Part shown: positions 1 through 7,146 of the stretch, one piece after another
Position numbering within the stretch: the stretch's first letter is position 1
How the letters are laid out: each line of letters starts with the position of its first letter
Assembly: GCA_021775795.1 (NCBI GenBank)
Contig: JAJFHB010000498.1
Coordinates: forward strand, 1-13,265
From: Hyphomicrobiales bacterium
GTDB taxonomy: Bacteria > Pseudomonadota > Alphaproteobacteria > Rhizobiales > JAJFHB01
Reading direction: 5' to 3'
Length of the DNA: 13,265 bases
Notes under the pieces: generated by a model
The model's input: the letters and a program-made list of their open reading frames with translations, nothing else
Databases searched by the model: none
Told to the model about the DNA's origin: nothing
Position numbers and translations under genes: made by a program

Positions 1-672
1 GAGCTTGAGCAGTTTGCCTATATTGCATCTCACGATCTGAAAGAGCCGTTGCGCAAGATTGAATCGGCCAGTTCCTTTCTAGTCGAAGATCACGCGGGCG
101 CCCTGAACGAGGATGCCCAGACGCTCTTGAGCGTGGCCTCGGATGCGGCCTCGCGCATGCGCAGCCTGATCGAAGACTTACTGAGGTTTGCGCGTATCGG
201 TACGGCCACCCTGGAGCTCGAATGCGTTAGTCTTGAGGTTCCTCTCACAGAGTCGATAAGGAACCTGTCGAGTGTGGTTGATGAGGCCGGAGCAGTGTTT
301 CATTTTGTCGATCTGCCGCGTGTGTACTGTGATCCCGGCCTTTTGCGCCAACTGTTCCAGAACCTGATTTCGAACGCCATCAAGTACCGTACCGATGAGG
401 CTCCCGAGATCACCGTTGATGCCGAGGTGAGCGATGAGATTTGCGTTGTAACTGTTTCTGATAACGGCATCGGCATTGAGGCTAAATACGCGAAGCGCAT
501 TTTTGAGATCTTTCAGCGTCTGCACAACCGTGGTGCCTATTCAGGCACAGGTATCGGCCTTGCCATCTGCAAACGTATTGTAGAACGCCACGAGGGCCGC
601 ATCTGGCTGGAAGAGGGCCATGTGGGCGGCAGCCGGTTTCACTTCACCTTGCCGTTGAGGGCAACCAAATGA
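1..672 (+). CDS. Sensor histidine kinase, C-terminal part (5' end outside window)
   Basis: Bacterial two-component sensor kinase, autophosphorylating on His and passing phosphate to a response regulator. The frame is open from base 1, so the N-terminal sensor part is missing. Of 223 visible residues, the first 20 form the HisKA phospho-acceptor helix, with the His in the motif SHDLKEPLR (codon 31-33). The ATPase domain follows: N-box QNLISNAIKYR near residues 120-130, G1 box DNGIGI near 154-159, and the GTGIGLAICKRI lid/G2 region near 182-193. The acceptor motif with a FAYIASHDLKEPL context is typical of phytochrome-like and PAS-linked HisKA kinases, so an upstream PAS or GAF domain is likely (inference). 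No response regulator gene follows; the next gene is convergent. The kinase function is secure, but its signal and partner cannot be read here. Confidence 0.95.
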   Translation, partial: ELEQFAYIASHDLKEPLRKIESASSFLVEDHAGALNEDAQTLLSVASDAASRMRSLIEDLLRFARIGTATLELECVSLEVPLTESIRNLSSVVDEAGAVFHFVDLPRVYCDPGLLRQLFQNLISNAIKYRTDEAPEITVDAEVSDEICVVTVSDNGIGIEAKYAKRIFEIFQRLHNRGAYSGTGIGLAICKRIVERHEGRIWLEEGHVGGSRFHFTLPLRATK

Positions 673-699
673 TGGGTTGCTGTTGAGTATCAGCGCTAC

Positions 700-2127
700 T
701 TACCCTGCCAACTTCCTCACCGCATCGGGCACGCGGCCTCCCCAGGGCATCAGCTTTTCGATTGCAGCCCCAATCTCGAACACCATCGGGTCATCGAATC
801 TGTGACCGACAATCTGTACCGCCGTGGGCAACCCACCAGCACTCAATCCTGACGGCACGGTGAGCGCCGGGCACTCGGCGATGTTGTTGAAACATGCAGT
901 CATGTCGAGGCCGTGCATGCGGCCTGCTTCATCAACATCGCCCCAATCATCGTCGAGATCATCTGCATCGGGTGCAGGTTGTGCCATGGTCGGGCAAAGC
1001 AAAGCATCATAGCGTTCGAACACATCACAGAGCGCAAACCACTGTTTGGTGCGCATGGCTTCGATGTTCTTGAAATCGACGGCCCGCATCTTCTGCCCCG
1101 CCTCCATGTTGGCAACGAGCGTCGGATCCATCTTGTCGCGAAATTCTGGCAGGACATGCTCAAAGGCTGCGGCCTCATAGACCCCCCACATTTCACTCCA
1201 CTGGGTCATGGTTTCCGGACCCCAGTCGAGATCAATTTCATCAACAATGGCGCCGGCGCCGCGCAGGGCTTCGGCAACTGCATGGAGGTTGGCTGCCACA
1301 TCGTCGTGGACAGCGAAGAAGCCCAGATCAACAGACAGGGCGAGGCGTTTGCCTTCGACATTGCCACCAAGGGGATCAGATAGAGGCAGGGGCGCTATAT
1401 GGCTTCTGATATCACGGTCAAGGGGACCTTCCGTGACCCGCAGGAACATGGCTGCGTCCTCGACGGTGCGCGCGAGTGGTCCGAAATGTGAAATATTGTC
1501 AAAGACCCAAGGCAGGATGTCCATGGGGATGCGCCCAAGGCTCGGCTTGTGGCCAACGGTGCCACACAGTGCTGCTGGAATGCGCACAGAGCCCCCCATG
1601 TCGGTGCCCTCTGCAAGCGCAACGCAGCCGGTGGCGACCGCCACGCCCGAGCCCCCCGACGAGCCGCCGGCGCAGCGGTGCTCTCCCCAGGGATTGATGG
1701 TGTTTCCCCACAAGGGTGAGCGGGTGAAACTCGAGAAGGCGAATTCCGGGGTCGTTGTCTTGCCGACCATGATCGCGCCGGCTTTGCGCAGGCGCTTCAC
1801 GATTTCAGCATCAAAGTCCGGCACCCAGGTTTCGAAGGCATAAGAGCCGCGTGTCGTGGTCTTGCCCTTGGTTGGGGTGAAATCCTTTATGGCAATGGGC
1901 ACTCCGTGCAGCGGCCCCACTTCATCGCCGCGGGCAACAGCCGCATCGGCGGCGCGGGCAAGCTCTCGTGCTTCATCCGCGAATACAAAACAAAACGGGT
2001 TCAACTCTGGCTGGATTGCCTCAATACGCTCAAGCGAAGCATCGATGGCGTCCAGACTTGAGGCCTGCTCTGTGGCGATCATCCGTGCCTGGTCGGCAGC
2101 GCTTAGGTCGCAAAGATGTTGCGTCAT
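700..2127 (-). CDS. Amidase-signature family hydrolase (GatA/amidase-like)
   Basis: A complete 475-residue enzyme, normal length for the amidase-signature (AS) family, which hydrolyses carboxamide C-N bonds through a Ser-cisSer-Lys triad. All three residues are visible: Lys81 in the motif GVPIAIKDF, Ser156 in AGGSSGGSG, and Ser180 in DMGGSVRIPAA. The 24-residue spacing between the two serines matches characterised members such as fatty acid amide hydrolase. No signal peptide is seen, so it is probably cytoplasmic. The start ATG is preceded by AAGGAG at a good distance, which overlaps the stop codon of the upstream ureohydrolase; the two stop/start codons are 11 nt apart, so they are one transcript. 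It is unlikely to be GatA of the transamidosome because no gatB or gatC is adjacent. The substrate (amide, ureide or acylated amine) is unknown. Confidence 0.93.
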   Translation of the reverse strand: MTQHLCDLSAADQARMIATEQASSLDAIDASLERIEAIQPELNPFCFVFADEARELARAADAAVARGDEVGPLHGVPIAIKDFTPTKGKTTTRGSYAFETWVPDFDAEIVKRLRKAGAIMVGKTTTPEFAFSSFTRSPLWGNTINPWGEHRCAGGSSGGSGVAVATGCVALAEGTDMGGSVRIPAALCGTVGHKPSLGRIPMDILPWVFDNISHFGPLARTVEDAAMFLRVTEGPLDRDIRSHIAPLPLSDPLGGNVEGKRLALSVDLGFFAVHDDVAANLHAVAEALRGAGAIVDEIDLDWGPETMTQWSEMWGVYEAAAFEHVLPEFRDKMDPTLVANMEAGQKMRAVDFKNIEAMRTKQWFALCDVFERYDALLCPTMAQPAPDADDLDDDWGDVDEAGRMHGLDMTACFNNIAECPALTVPSGLSAGGLPTAVQIVGHRFDDPMVFEIGAAIEKLMPWGGRVPDAVRKLAG

Positions 2128-2133
2128 AGATTG

Positions 2134-2139
2134 CTCCTT
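2134..2139 (-). promoter_or_regulatory. Shine-Dalgarno of the amidase overlapping the upstream stop
   Basis: On the minus strand the sequence reads TAAAGGAGCAATCTATG. The TAA ends the ureohydrolase frame, AAGGAG starts within that stop codon, and ATG opens the amidase. This fixes the amidase start and suggests translational coupling between the two genes. Confidence 0.8.
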
Positions 2140-3039
2140 TAGATACGGCCCCTGCGCCGTGCTACCGCCTCAGCCACGAGGCATAGTTCCTCAAACAACA
2201 GGTGCGCGCCAGTCAGCGCGGTCATGCCACTCTGGTCAAGTGGCGGGTTCACCTCACACATGTCGGCGCCGATAAAATCAAGCCCCCGTGCCCCTCGCAC
2301 CAATTGCTGTGCTTCGCCCATGGTGAGGCCGCCGGGCTCAGGATATCCGGTGCCCGGGCAGATCGAGGGGTCGAGACCATCGATGTCGATTGAATAATAC
2401 ATTGGCCCGGATACGGCGCGCTCGCGAATTTCTTCAACCACGGCCTTGGCGCCCAAGTCCTCGAATTCATGTTGATAGACGAGGCGGATACCGGCGGTCC
2501 CCGCAAAACTGTTGGCATCTTCGGAATATTGCGTGCCGCGCAGGCCAATCTGGATTGATCTTGCTGGATCGACGAGGCTTTCTTCGACGGCAAGCCGGGC
2601 GAAGGTGGCGTGGTTTGTCTCTTCTCCCTCAAAGACACCACCATCTGTCGACAGAACATCTGCGTGGGCATCAATCTGGATGAGGCCGACAGGTGCGGGC
2701 AGGGCGCCGGCCTTCTTGAGGCCGCGCAGGACCAGGAGCGGCACGGTGTGATCACCGCCAACAACGAGTGGGGCGGCACCTGCCGCTGCGACCTCGCTGA
2801 AATATTCGACGACCCGTTCATGTGTGCCGACAACATCTACCGGATTTACCGGTGCATCGCCGAGATCCGCCACCTGGCAAAGATCGAAGGGTGCGACTTT
2901 CGTTGCCGGGTTCATGTTGCGAAGGAAGCGTGACATTTCGCAAACCTGTGCGGGCCCGTGGCGGGCGCATCATGGTTGCGATGCCCTCGAACTTGTGGTC
3001 GTACGTGCCTGTCGCCGGCTTGTTGAAGACATCACCCAT
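2139..3039 (-). pseudogene. Ureohydrolase (agmatinase/arginase superfamily), broken near the N-terminus
   Basis: These Mn-dependent enzymes split urea from guanidino compounds such as agmatine or guanidinobutyrate. The main frame from ATG 2936 gives 265 residues with every metal motif: GGDH (His63), DAHAD (Asp89, His91, Asp93) and SIDIDGLDP (Asp184, Asp186). Upstream of that ATG the same frame still encodes a conserved block, ARHGPAQVCEMSRFLRN, but is closed by TGA at 2972-2970. The expected N-terminus (MGDVFNKP..., then FEGIATMMR) lies in another frame from ATG 3039, which has AAGGA at good spacing. Family members have roughly 28-30 residues between these blocks, including a VGVPFD strand and a RPGAR loop; they are absent here. 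I infer a frameshifting deletion near 2962-2973, real or an assembly error. ATG 2936 lacks a good ribosome site, so an active shortened enzyme is doubtful. The exact guanidino substrate is unknown. Confidence 0.75.
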
Positions 3040-3129
3040 GGCATCAGTTCCTTCGACCGTTGTTGTGTGGCCATCCTGCAAGAGGCGGGCATGCGATGCC
3101 AGCACAGAATTTCCCGGATCTGATTTTCA

Positions 3130-3158
3130 TTGACACATTCCAGCACACTTGAACCAAT
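3130..3158 (+). promoter_or_regulatory. Candidate promoter for the FrhB-like gene
   Basis: A perfect -35 hexamer TTGACA (3130-3135) is followed after 17 bp by ACCAAT (3153-3158), which matches the -10 consensus at only three of six positions. Transcription would start about 20 bp before the start codon at 3188, leaving room for the AGGAG at 3173-3177. The -35 is strong and the -10 weak, which would fit an activated promoter (inference). Confidence 0.4.
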
Positions 3159-3162
3159 GTGT
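3133..3162. repeat. 7-bp inverted repeat over the candidate promoter (possible operator)
   Basis: ACACATT at 3133-3139 is the exact reverse complement of AATGTGT at 3156-3162, with 16 bp between the arms. The arms overlap the candidate -35 and -10 elements and sit in the divergent region between the ureohydrolase-amidase unit and the FrhB-like gene. A dimeric regulator site is possible, and the LuxR-type protein at 4522 is the nearest candidate. A chance 7-bp pair cannot be excluded. Confidence 0.35.
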
Positions 3163-3187
3163 GGCCCGGTGCAGGAGAGATGCAGGT

Positions 3188-4429
3188 ATGGAAATTCATC
3201 CCCACTACAGCCTTGATGAAATTGTGGAGAACGGCCTGTGCACGGGTTGCGGCCTTTGCCGGTCTGTACTCGGCGCGGAGGTGTTGACCTTCACAAACGA
3301 GGAAGACGGCCTTGAGCGCCCCCGGGAAAAGCGGCCGATGAGCGGGCAGGAGAAAGCAACTCTCAATGCCATATGTCCCGGCGTCAATGTCAGTGTTCCA
3401 GATACGGTAGATGGGTCATACGATCCCATGTGGGGTGCCTACACACGATTGGTTCGCGGGTTTGCGAGTGATCCGGCGATTCGCTTCCGGGCTGCCACCG
3501 GTGGTGTGTTGACGGCATTGGCAATCCACATTCTCGAGAGCGGCAAAGCTGATTACATTATGCATCTGCGTGCTGATCCCGAGCGGCCGATGCTGTCCAT
3601 GGTGCAGCGCTCCTTCAGCCGTGAAGATGTGGTGGCTGCATCGGGTTCACGCTATTCGGCTTCCGCACCGCTCGTGGGCATCAATCAGGCGCTCGATGAA
3701 GGCAGGCCTTTTGCCTTTGTGGGCAAACCTTGCGATGCAACGGCACTCGCAAACCTTGCTCGTCTCGATGCTCGTGTGAACGAACTCTGCCGTTACAAAA
3801 TGGTCATGGTGTGCGGCGGCTTCTCAGAGCTCTCGAAGTTCGGGGAACTGCTGGACCGGTGGAACATGGAGCCGGAAGAGCTCACACGTTTCAGCTATCG
3901 CGGTAATGGCTGTCCCGGGCCAACCGCGGCAGAGACCAAAGAAGGCAGGGTCGAGGGTGTGCCCTACTGGGAACTGTGGAGTGACGAAAGCACCTGGCGC
4001 AGTTTCTACAGATGCAAGATCTGCCCGGATGCAATCGGGCTTTCCGCTGACCTGGCGGCACTTGATGTCTGGGATGATGGCAACGCGACGCAAGAAGATG
4101 ATGGCTGGAATGGCATTATCGCTCGCAATGATGTGGGCCGCGAGTTGTTGGAGGGTGCTGTTGCTTCCGGCCTTATCACTCTCGATGAAGAATGGGACAC
4201 AGGCGAGCTTGATCGTTGTCAGCCGCATCAGGTTCGCAAGCGCCAGGCGGTGAAGGCGCGTTATGCCGCTATGGCAGAAAACGGCCTGCCCTATCCACGA
4301 ACCGGGGATCCGTGTCTTGATGGAATATCACATCAACCTGGCAGCGAGGCATTCGAGAGGGAAAAATCCGGAACCCTGTCGAGGTTGGCGCGCGGGGGTC
4401 ATTTGCGTCCGGAATCGCGGGAAACCTAG
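3188..4429 (+). CDS. FrhB/FdhB-family iron-sulfur flavoprotein (coenzyme F420 hydrogenase/dehydrogenase beta-subunit-like)
   Basis: A 413-residue redox protein of the family that includes the F420-reducing hydrogenase beta subunit, FdhB and the chlorophyll-pathway reductases BciB and HCAR. The N-terminal cluster site is CTGCGLC with Cys18, Cys21 and Cys24, completed by Cys63 in AICPG. A second set, Cys209 (VCGGF), Cys242 (GCPG), Cys276 and Cys279 (CKICPDAIG), followed by the acidic LDVWDDG stretch, suggests a second Fe-S site as in the reductase branch. Family members bind FAD. The start at ATG 3188 is chosen for AGGAG at 3173-3177; an in-frame TTG at 3149 lacks such support and would sit on the candidate promoter. 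It is divergent from the ureohydrolase-amidase unit and precedes a LuxR-type regulator by 92 nt. An alphaproteobacterium need not make F420, so the cofactor and substrate are open. Confidence 0.87.
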   Translation: MEIHPHYSLDEIVENGLCTGCGLCRSVLGAEVLTFTNEEDGLERPREKRPMSGQEKATLNAICPGVNVSVPDTVDGSYDPMWGAYTRLVRGFASDPAIRFRAATGGVLTALAIHILESGKADYIMHLRADPERPMLSMVQRSFSREDVVAASGSRYSASAPLVGINQALDEGRPFAFVGKPCDATALANLARLDARVNELCRYKMVMVCGGFSELSKFGELLDRWNMEPEELTRFSYRGNGCPGPTAAETKEGRVEGVPYWELWSDESTWRSFYRCKICPDAIGLSADLAALDVWDDGNATQEDDGWNGIIARNDVGRELLEGAVASGLITLDEEWDTGELDRCQPHQVRKRQAVKARYAAMAENGLPYPRTGDPCLDGISHQPGSEAFEREKSGTLSRLARGGHLRPESRET

Positions 4430-4521
4430 AAAAACTACCCCCTCACAGGGCTATTGTGTGTTCATGGTCAATATGAGGTGGTATGGTGAGGTTTGTTCAA
4501 CCCGATCCATAGTTGCTTTTC

Positions 4522-5346
4522 ATGGCGCTGTCAGAGACGAACCGGGCACTTGGCCTTGCTATCGCGAGCCTGGGTGAGTCTGACTTTGCCGGGCATCTGG
4601 CTGACTTCCTTCGGCACTGTGCGGCTTATGACAACCTCGTCATTTTCGGCTATCGCGGTGATGCAAAACCGCTTGTTCTGCACACCAAGTATCGCAACGC
4701 ACTGGTCTATGCGGAGCTTGATGAGTATGTGGAGGGCGCCTATCTGCTCGACCCCTATTTCCGGGCACATCGTGCAACAGTGCCTTCGGGTGTTTATCCG
4801 CTTATCGATGTGGCACCGGACCAATTCAAACGCAGTGCGTATTACCGCTCCTATTACAAGAAGACGACCATCGTCGATGAGATCTGCGCGATTGCCTACA
4901 CGCAAACAGGCTATTCGGTGCATGCATCGATGGGGACTGACCTGACCAGTGGCAAGCCGTTCTCGCGACGCGATCAAACGGCATTGAAGCTGCAGGCACC
5001 GGTGATTTGCTCTTTGGTGGCGCGACACTGGTCCAACCTGGAGCCCACCCAATCTGCGCTGGATTCTGCTGGCGGGGAGGAGACGTCCTTTCCTGACCGG
5101 CTCATACACGAATTGAAATCAACTCGAGGCGTTGAGCTTAGCGGCCGGCAAGCGGAAGTGGCCTTGCTGATATTGCAGGGGCATTCATCGGTATCAATCG
5201 CCCTGCGCCTGGATATCTCTCCGCAAACGGTCAAGGTTCACCGCAAGCTGCTCTACGCAAAATGCGAAATTTCCTCCCAGGCGGAATTGTTTGCTCTCAT
5301 GCTGCCGATGATGGCGGCTTTCACTGCGCACGGATTTGGCGCTTAG
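4522..5346 (+). CDS. LuxR-type transcriptional regulator with N-terminal sensing domain
   Basis: A 274-residue DNA-binding regulator. The C-terminal helix-turn-helix of the LuxR/FixJ (GerE) type spans about residues 202-262, with the core motifs LSGRQAEVALLILQGHSS and ISPQTVKVHRKLLYAK. The first 170 or so residues resemble the GAF/autoinducer-like ligand domain of a group common in alphaproteobacteria, recognisable by SAYYRSYYKKTTIVDEI. It has no phospho-acceptor receiver domain, so it is probably ligand-controlled rather than kinase-controlled. The start is uncertain: ATG 4522 is preferred, but no clear Shine-Dalgarno precedes it; TTG 4513 is the only other in-frame option, since a TAG lies at 4510-4512. 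Its position next to the FrhB-like gene and the divergent ureohydrolase-amidase unit makes it the likely local regulator (inference). Its stop is 6 bp from that of the convergent methyltransferase gene. Confidence 0.9.
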   Translation: MALSETNRALGLAIASLGESDFAGHLADFLRHCAAYDNLVIFGYRGDAKPLVLHTKYRNALVYAELDEYVEGAYLLDPYFRAHRATVPSGVYPLIDVAPDQFKRSAYYRSYYKKTTIVDEICAIAYTQTGYSVHASMGTDLTSGKPFSRRDQTALKLQAPVICSLVARHWSNLEPTQSALDSAGGEETSFPDRLIHELKSTRGVELSGRQAEVALLILQGHSSVSIALRLDISPQTVKVHRKLLYAKCEISSQAELFALMLPMMAAFTAHGFGA

Positions 5347-5352
5347 GCTGCT

Positions 5353-6198
5353 TTACAGTGCTACGGGAGCGGCTTGTTGGGGCTTGATGCCGATCCGTGC
5401 GGAATAATCGATCGGGTGCAGTCGCATCTGTATCTCATGCAGGCGGAAGTATTCATCAACCGCTTCCTGCGCCCCTTTCCAATGACCATAATCATCGATG
5501 ATGAGCACGCCGCCCGGCACCAACCGAGGATAGAGGTGCACCAGTTCTGCTCGAGTGGATGCGTACCAGTCTGTATCGAGGCGTAAAAGGGAAATTGATT
5601 CTAGCGCCTCGGATGGCAGGGTTTCCTCGACACTGCCTTGCACATATCTGATGTTATCGGCGTTGTATTGAGAGGTGGCCATGGTAGCGCGTACCTCTTC
5701 GAGACTGCTGGCAGCCCAAATGAGGTCAGTCCATTTGTCCGTGTCCGCCAGTTGTTCTTTAGCGGACGATCCGCGGAAATCGATGTCGCGATCGCCGGGC
5801 GGGGTCATGCCGTCAAACGTGTCAAAGAGATGAAGTCTGCGATCGTTGACACCGAGGCGTCGGAGCATGAGAGCAACAGCAAGCATGCTTCCGCCCTTCC
5901 AGACGCCGCATTCAACCATGTCTCCTGGAATGTCGTGGGTCACGATGTAATCAACCGCACGGCATAGATCGTAGGTTCGTTCAGGCCCCGTCATTGTGAA
6001 GGGATGGACATCCTGCATGATCTGCAGGATGTCCATGGTGGAAACTGTCTGGGGCGAAAGTGGCCGGGTTACATCTTCAAGCCACAAAGGTTCTGAAAAT
6101 GTGGTCTTTGCAGACGCAGAATTTCCATCCTGATGATCACCGCGATGGCGGTCGCCGTTGCCGAGCCGGGAAAGCCATCTCGCCAACCTGCTTTTCAT
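5353..6198 (-). CDS. TylF/macrocin O-methyltransferase family protein
   Basis: A 281-residue SAM-dependent methyltransferase of the TylF/MycF/NovP family, whose studied members O-methylate sugar hydroxyls using a divalent metal. The SAM-binding motif is MVECGVWKGGS near residues 94-104, then HLFDTFDGM near 123-131. The family metal and catalytic region is LRLDTDWYASTRAEL (205-219) and GGVLIIDDYGHWKGAQEA (229-246). The first 40 residues are basic and low in complexity and look like an extension to the core fold. The gene lies 58 bp downstream of a second methyltransferase on the same strand, probably in one transcript. AGGGG directly abuts the start ATG, too close for an ideal ribosome site; a second AGG lies about 10 nt upstream. 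The substrate is unknown; a glycan or a secondary metabolite is possible. Residues 55-65 are encoded by a perfect inverted repeat. Confidence 0.9.
   Translation of the reverse strand: MKSRLARWLSRLGNGDRHRGDHQDGNSASAKTTFSEPLWLEDVTRPLSPQTVSTMDILQIMQDVHPFTMTGPERTYDLCRAVDYIVTHDIPGDMVECGVWKGGSMLAVALMLRRLGVNDRRLHLFDTFDGMTPPGDRDIDFRGSSAKEQLADTDKWTDLIWAASSLEEVRATMATSQYNADNIRYVQGSVEETLPSEALESISLLRLDTDWYASTRAELVHLYPRLVPGGVLIIDDYGHWKGAQEAVDEYFRLHEIQMRLHPIDYSARIGIKPQQAAPVAL
6004..6036. repeat. Perfect 14-bp inverted repeat with 5-nt loop inside the TylF-type gene
   Basis: ATGGACATCCTGCA at 6004-6017 and TGCAGGATGTCCAT at 6023-6036 are exact reverse complements separated by TGATC. In the minus-strand gene the repeat encodes MDILQIMQDVH (residues 55-65), beginning at an in-frame ATG. 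No T-tract follows on either side, so it is not a simple terminator. The mRNA could form a strong hairpin in the early coding region. Confidence 0.85.
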
Positions 6199-6256
6199 CC
6201 CCTGCCGGCCTGCCGGGTGTTTTCAGCTACTGATCGGTTTTGCTGTAAAGCGCTTT

Positions 6257-7036
6257 TCAAGACGGCACCTTGTGAATTGCCAGCCTCGTCCCTGCAAGTG
6301 CGAAAACAGGCCGAACCGCTGCAATCTCGTTCAAGCAGCGTGTCACTCCGGCACACTCGGACCATTCCTCTTCCCAACGATAATCGTCCCAGATTATCAG
6401 TCCACCCGGACGCACCAGTCGAAGAGCATTCTCGGTATCACGCCGAACAGCTTCATACGTGTGGTCGGCGTCGACAAACACGAGGTCCAACTGTTCATCA
6501 AAGGGCGCAAAATTGAACGTAGCTGAGTTTCCAAGGTGCTGCCGAATTCTGGGCGCGTGGGGACCGTCTCGAAAGTGCCTGCCAATCTTCGTGCTGGCAG
6601 CGATATCGGCCGGTGGAAGATCGAGGGTGTGTAGTTCTGCACCGGGTGCGTTGATGGCCATTACAAGCGTTGTGGCGCCGGAGTATGTTCCAATCTCAAA
6701 CACGGATCTGGGATTGATATGGCGGCAAATTGCTCCGATACAAAGAAGCTCGGTGACCGGCAACACCATCAAGTGCTCACGCATGATCCGGTTTGCCGGC
6801 AGTTGTACTGAACTCTCACTTATTCCGGGGAACAGTTCATCCAAGGTTCTGACCGGAAGCAAATAGGGTTCATGCGCATTGTCGATATCACAGAGCAATT
6901 CGTATGATGAGTTTTCTCTCTCGGGCGCTTCCGCCTGATGTGGGGTCAGCAATGGTGTAGCTCTCCGGAACCAAGGCAGCAGAGATGTGATCCGGTCATT
7001 CCAGCTTTTCAATGGACCATTTGACTCTTTGCGCAT
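6257..7036 (-). CDS. Class I SAM-dependent methyltransferase (Methyltransf_24-like)
   Basis: A 259-residue Rossmann-fold methyltransferase from ATG 7036. Motif I for SAM is SVFEIGTYSGATTL, near residues 111-124; LHTLDLPP (motif II region) follows; LDLVFVDADHTYEAV near 183-197 holds the family DADH signature; and GGLIIWDDYRW near 211-221 forms the post-motif strand. This pattern fits the Methyltransf_24 group, often found with glycan or small-molecule modification genes. The frame stays open to a TTG at 7090, but that codon lies in the T-tract of the upstream terminator, so ATG 7036 is preferred although its ribosome site is weak. With the TylF-type gene 58 bp downstream it forms a probable two-gene unit. 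Because a terminator lies just upstream, the unit needs its own promoter in 7037-7090 or read-through. The substrate is unknown. Confidence 0.85.
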   Translation of the reverse strand: MRKESNGPLKSWNDRITSLLPWFRRATPLLTPHQAEAPERENSSYELLCDIDNAHEPYLLPVRTLDELFPGISESSVQLPANRIMREHLMVLPVTELLCIGAICRHINPRSVFEIGTYSGATTLVMAINAPGAELHTLDLPPADIAASTKIGRHFRDGPHAPRIRQHLGNSATFNFAPFDEQLDLVFVDADHTYEAVRRDTENALRLVRPGGLIIWDDYRWEEEWSECAGVTRCLNEIAAVRPVFALAGTRLAIHKVPS

Positions 7037-7088
7037 CTCTGCTCTCGGGTTGTCGGTTGCTTCGTAACAACGGCTCGCAATGTCAGAC

Positions 7089-7123
7089 AAAAAAACACCC
7101 TGCGCGATGATCGCACAGGGTGT
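7089..7123 (-). terminator. Rho-independent terminator of the MlaC-family gene
   Basis: ACACCCTG (7095-7102) pairs with CAGGGTGT (7116-7123). An inner 4-bp stem (GCGA/TCGC) closes a TGA loop after one mismatch. On the minus strand the stem is followed by seven T residues ending at 7089. It lies 24 bp past the stop of the MlaC-family gene and serves that strand only, as no T-tract flanks the other side. Confidence 0.88.
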
Positions 7124-7146
7124 GTATTAAAAGTATCCGGCAGTTT

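Noticed and set aside
660..681. Hairpin GCAACC/GGTTGC over the stop codon of the histidine kinase gene, a possible terminator.
   Set aside because: The stem is only six base pairs with an eight-base loop, and no T-tract follows on either strand.
1208..1843. A 211-codon open frame on the plus strand within the amidase gene.
   Set aside because: It is a Ser/Pro/Arg-rich shadow of the amidase with no motif; the amidase triad on the other strand is complete.
4430..4521. A promoter or lux-box-like operator upstream of the LuxR-type gene.
   Set aside because: Only weak hexamer matches (for example TATGGT) and four-base inverted arms are present, not enough to call.
6241..6256. AAAGCGCTTT palindrome between the two methyltransferase genes as a regulatory site or terminator.
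   Set aside because: It is a short self-complementary word with no loop and no T-tract, expected by chance at this length.
7037..7090. An 18-residue N-terminal extension of the first methyltransferase from TTG 7090.
   Set aside because: The TTG lies in the T-tract of the upstream terminator and has no ribosome site.
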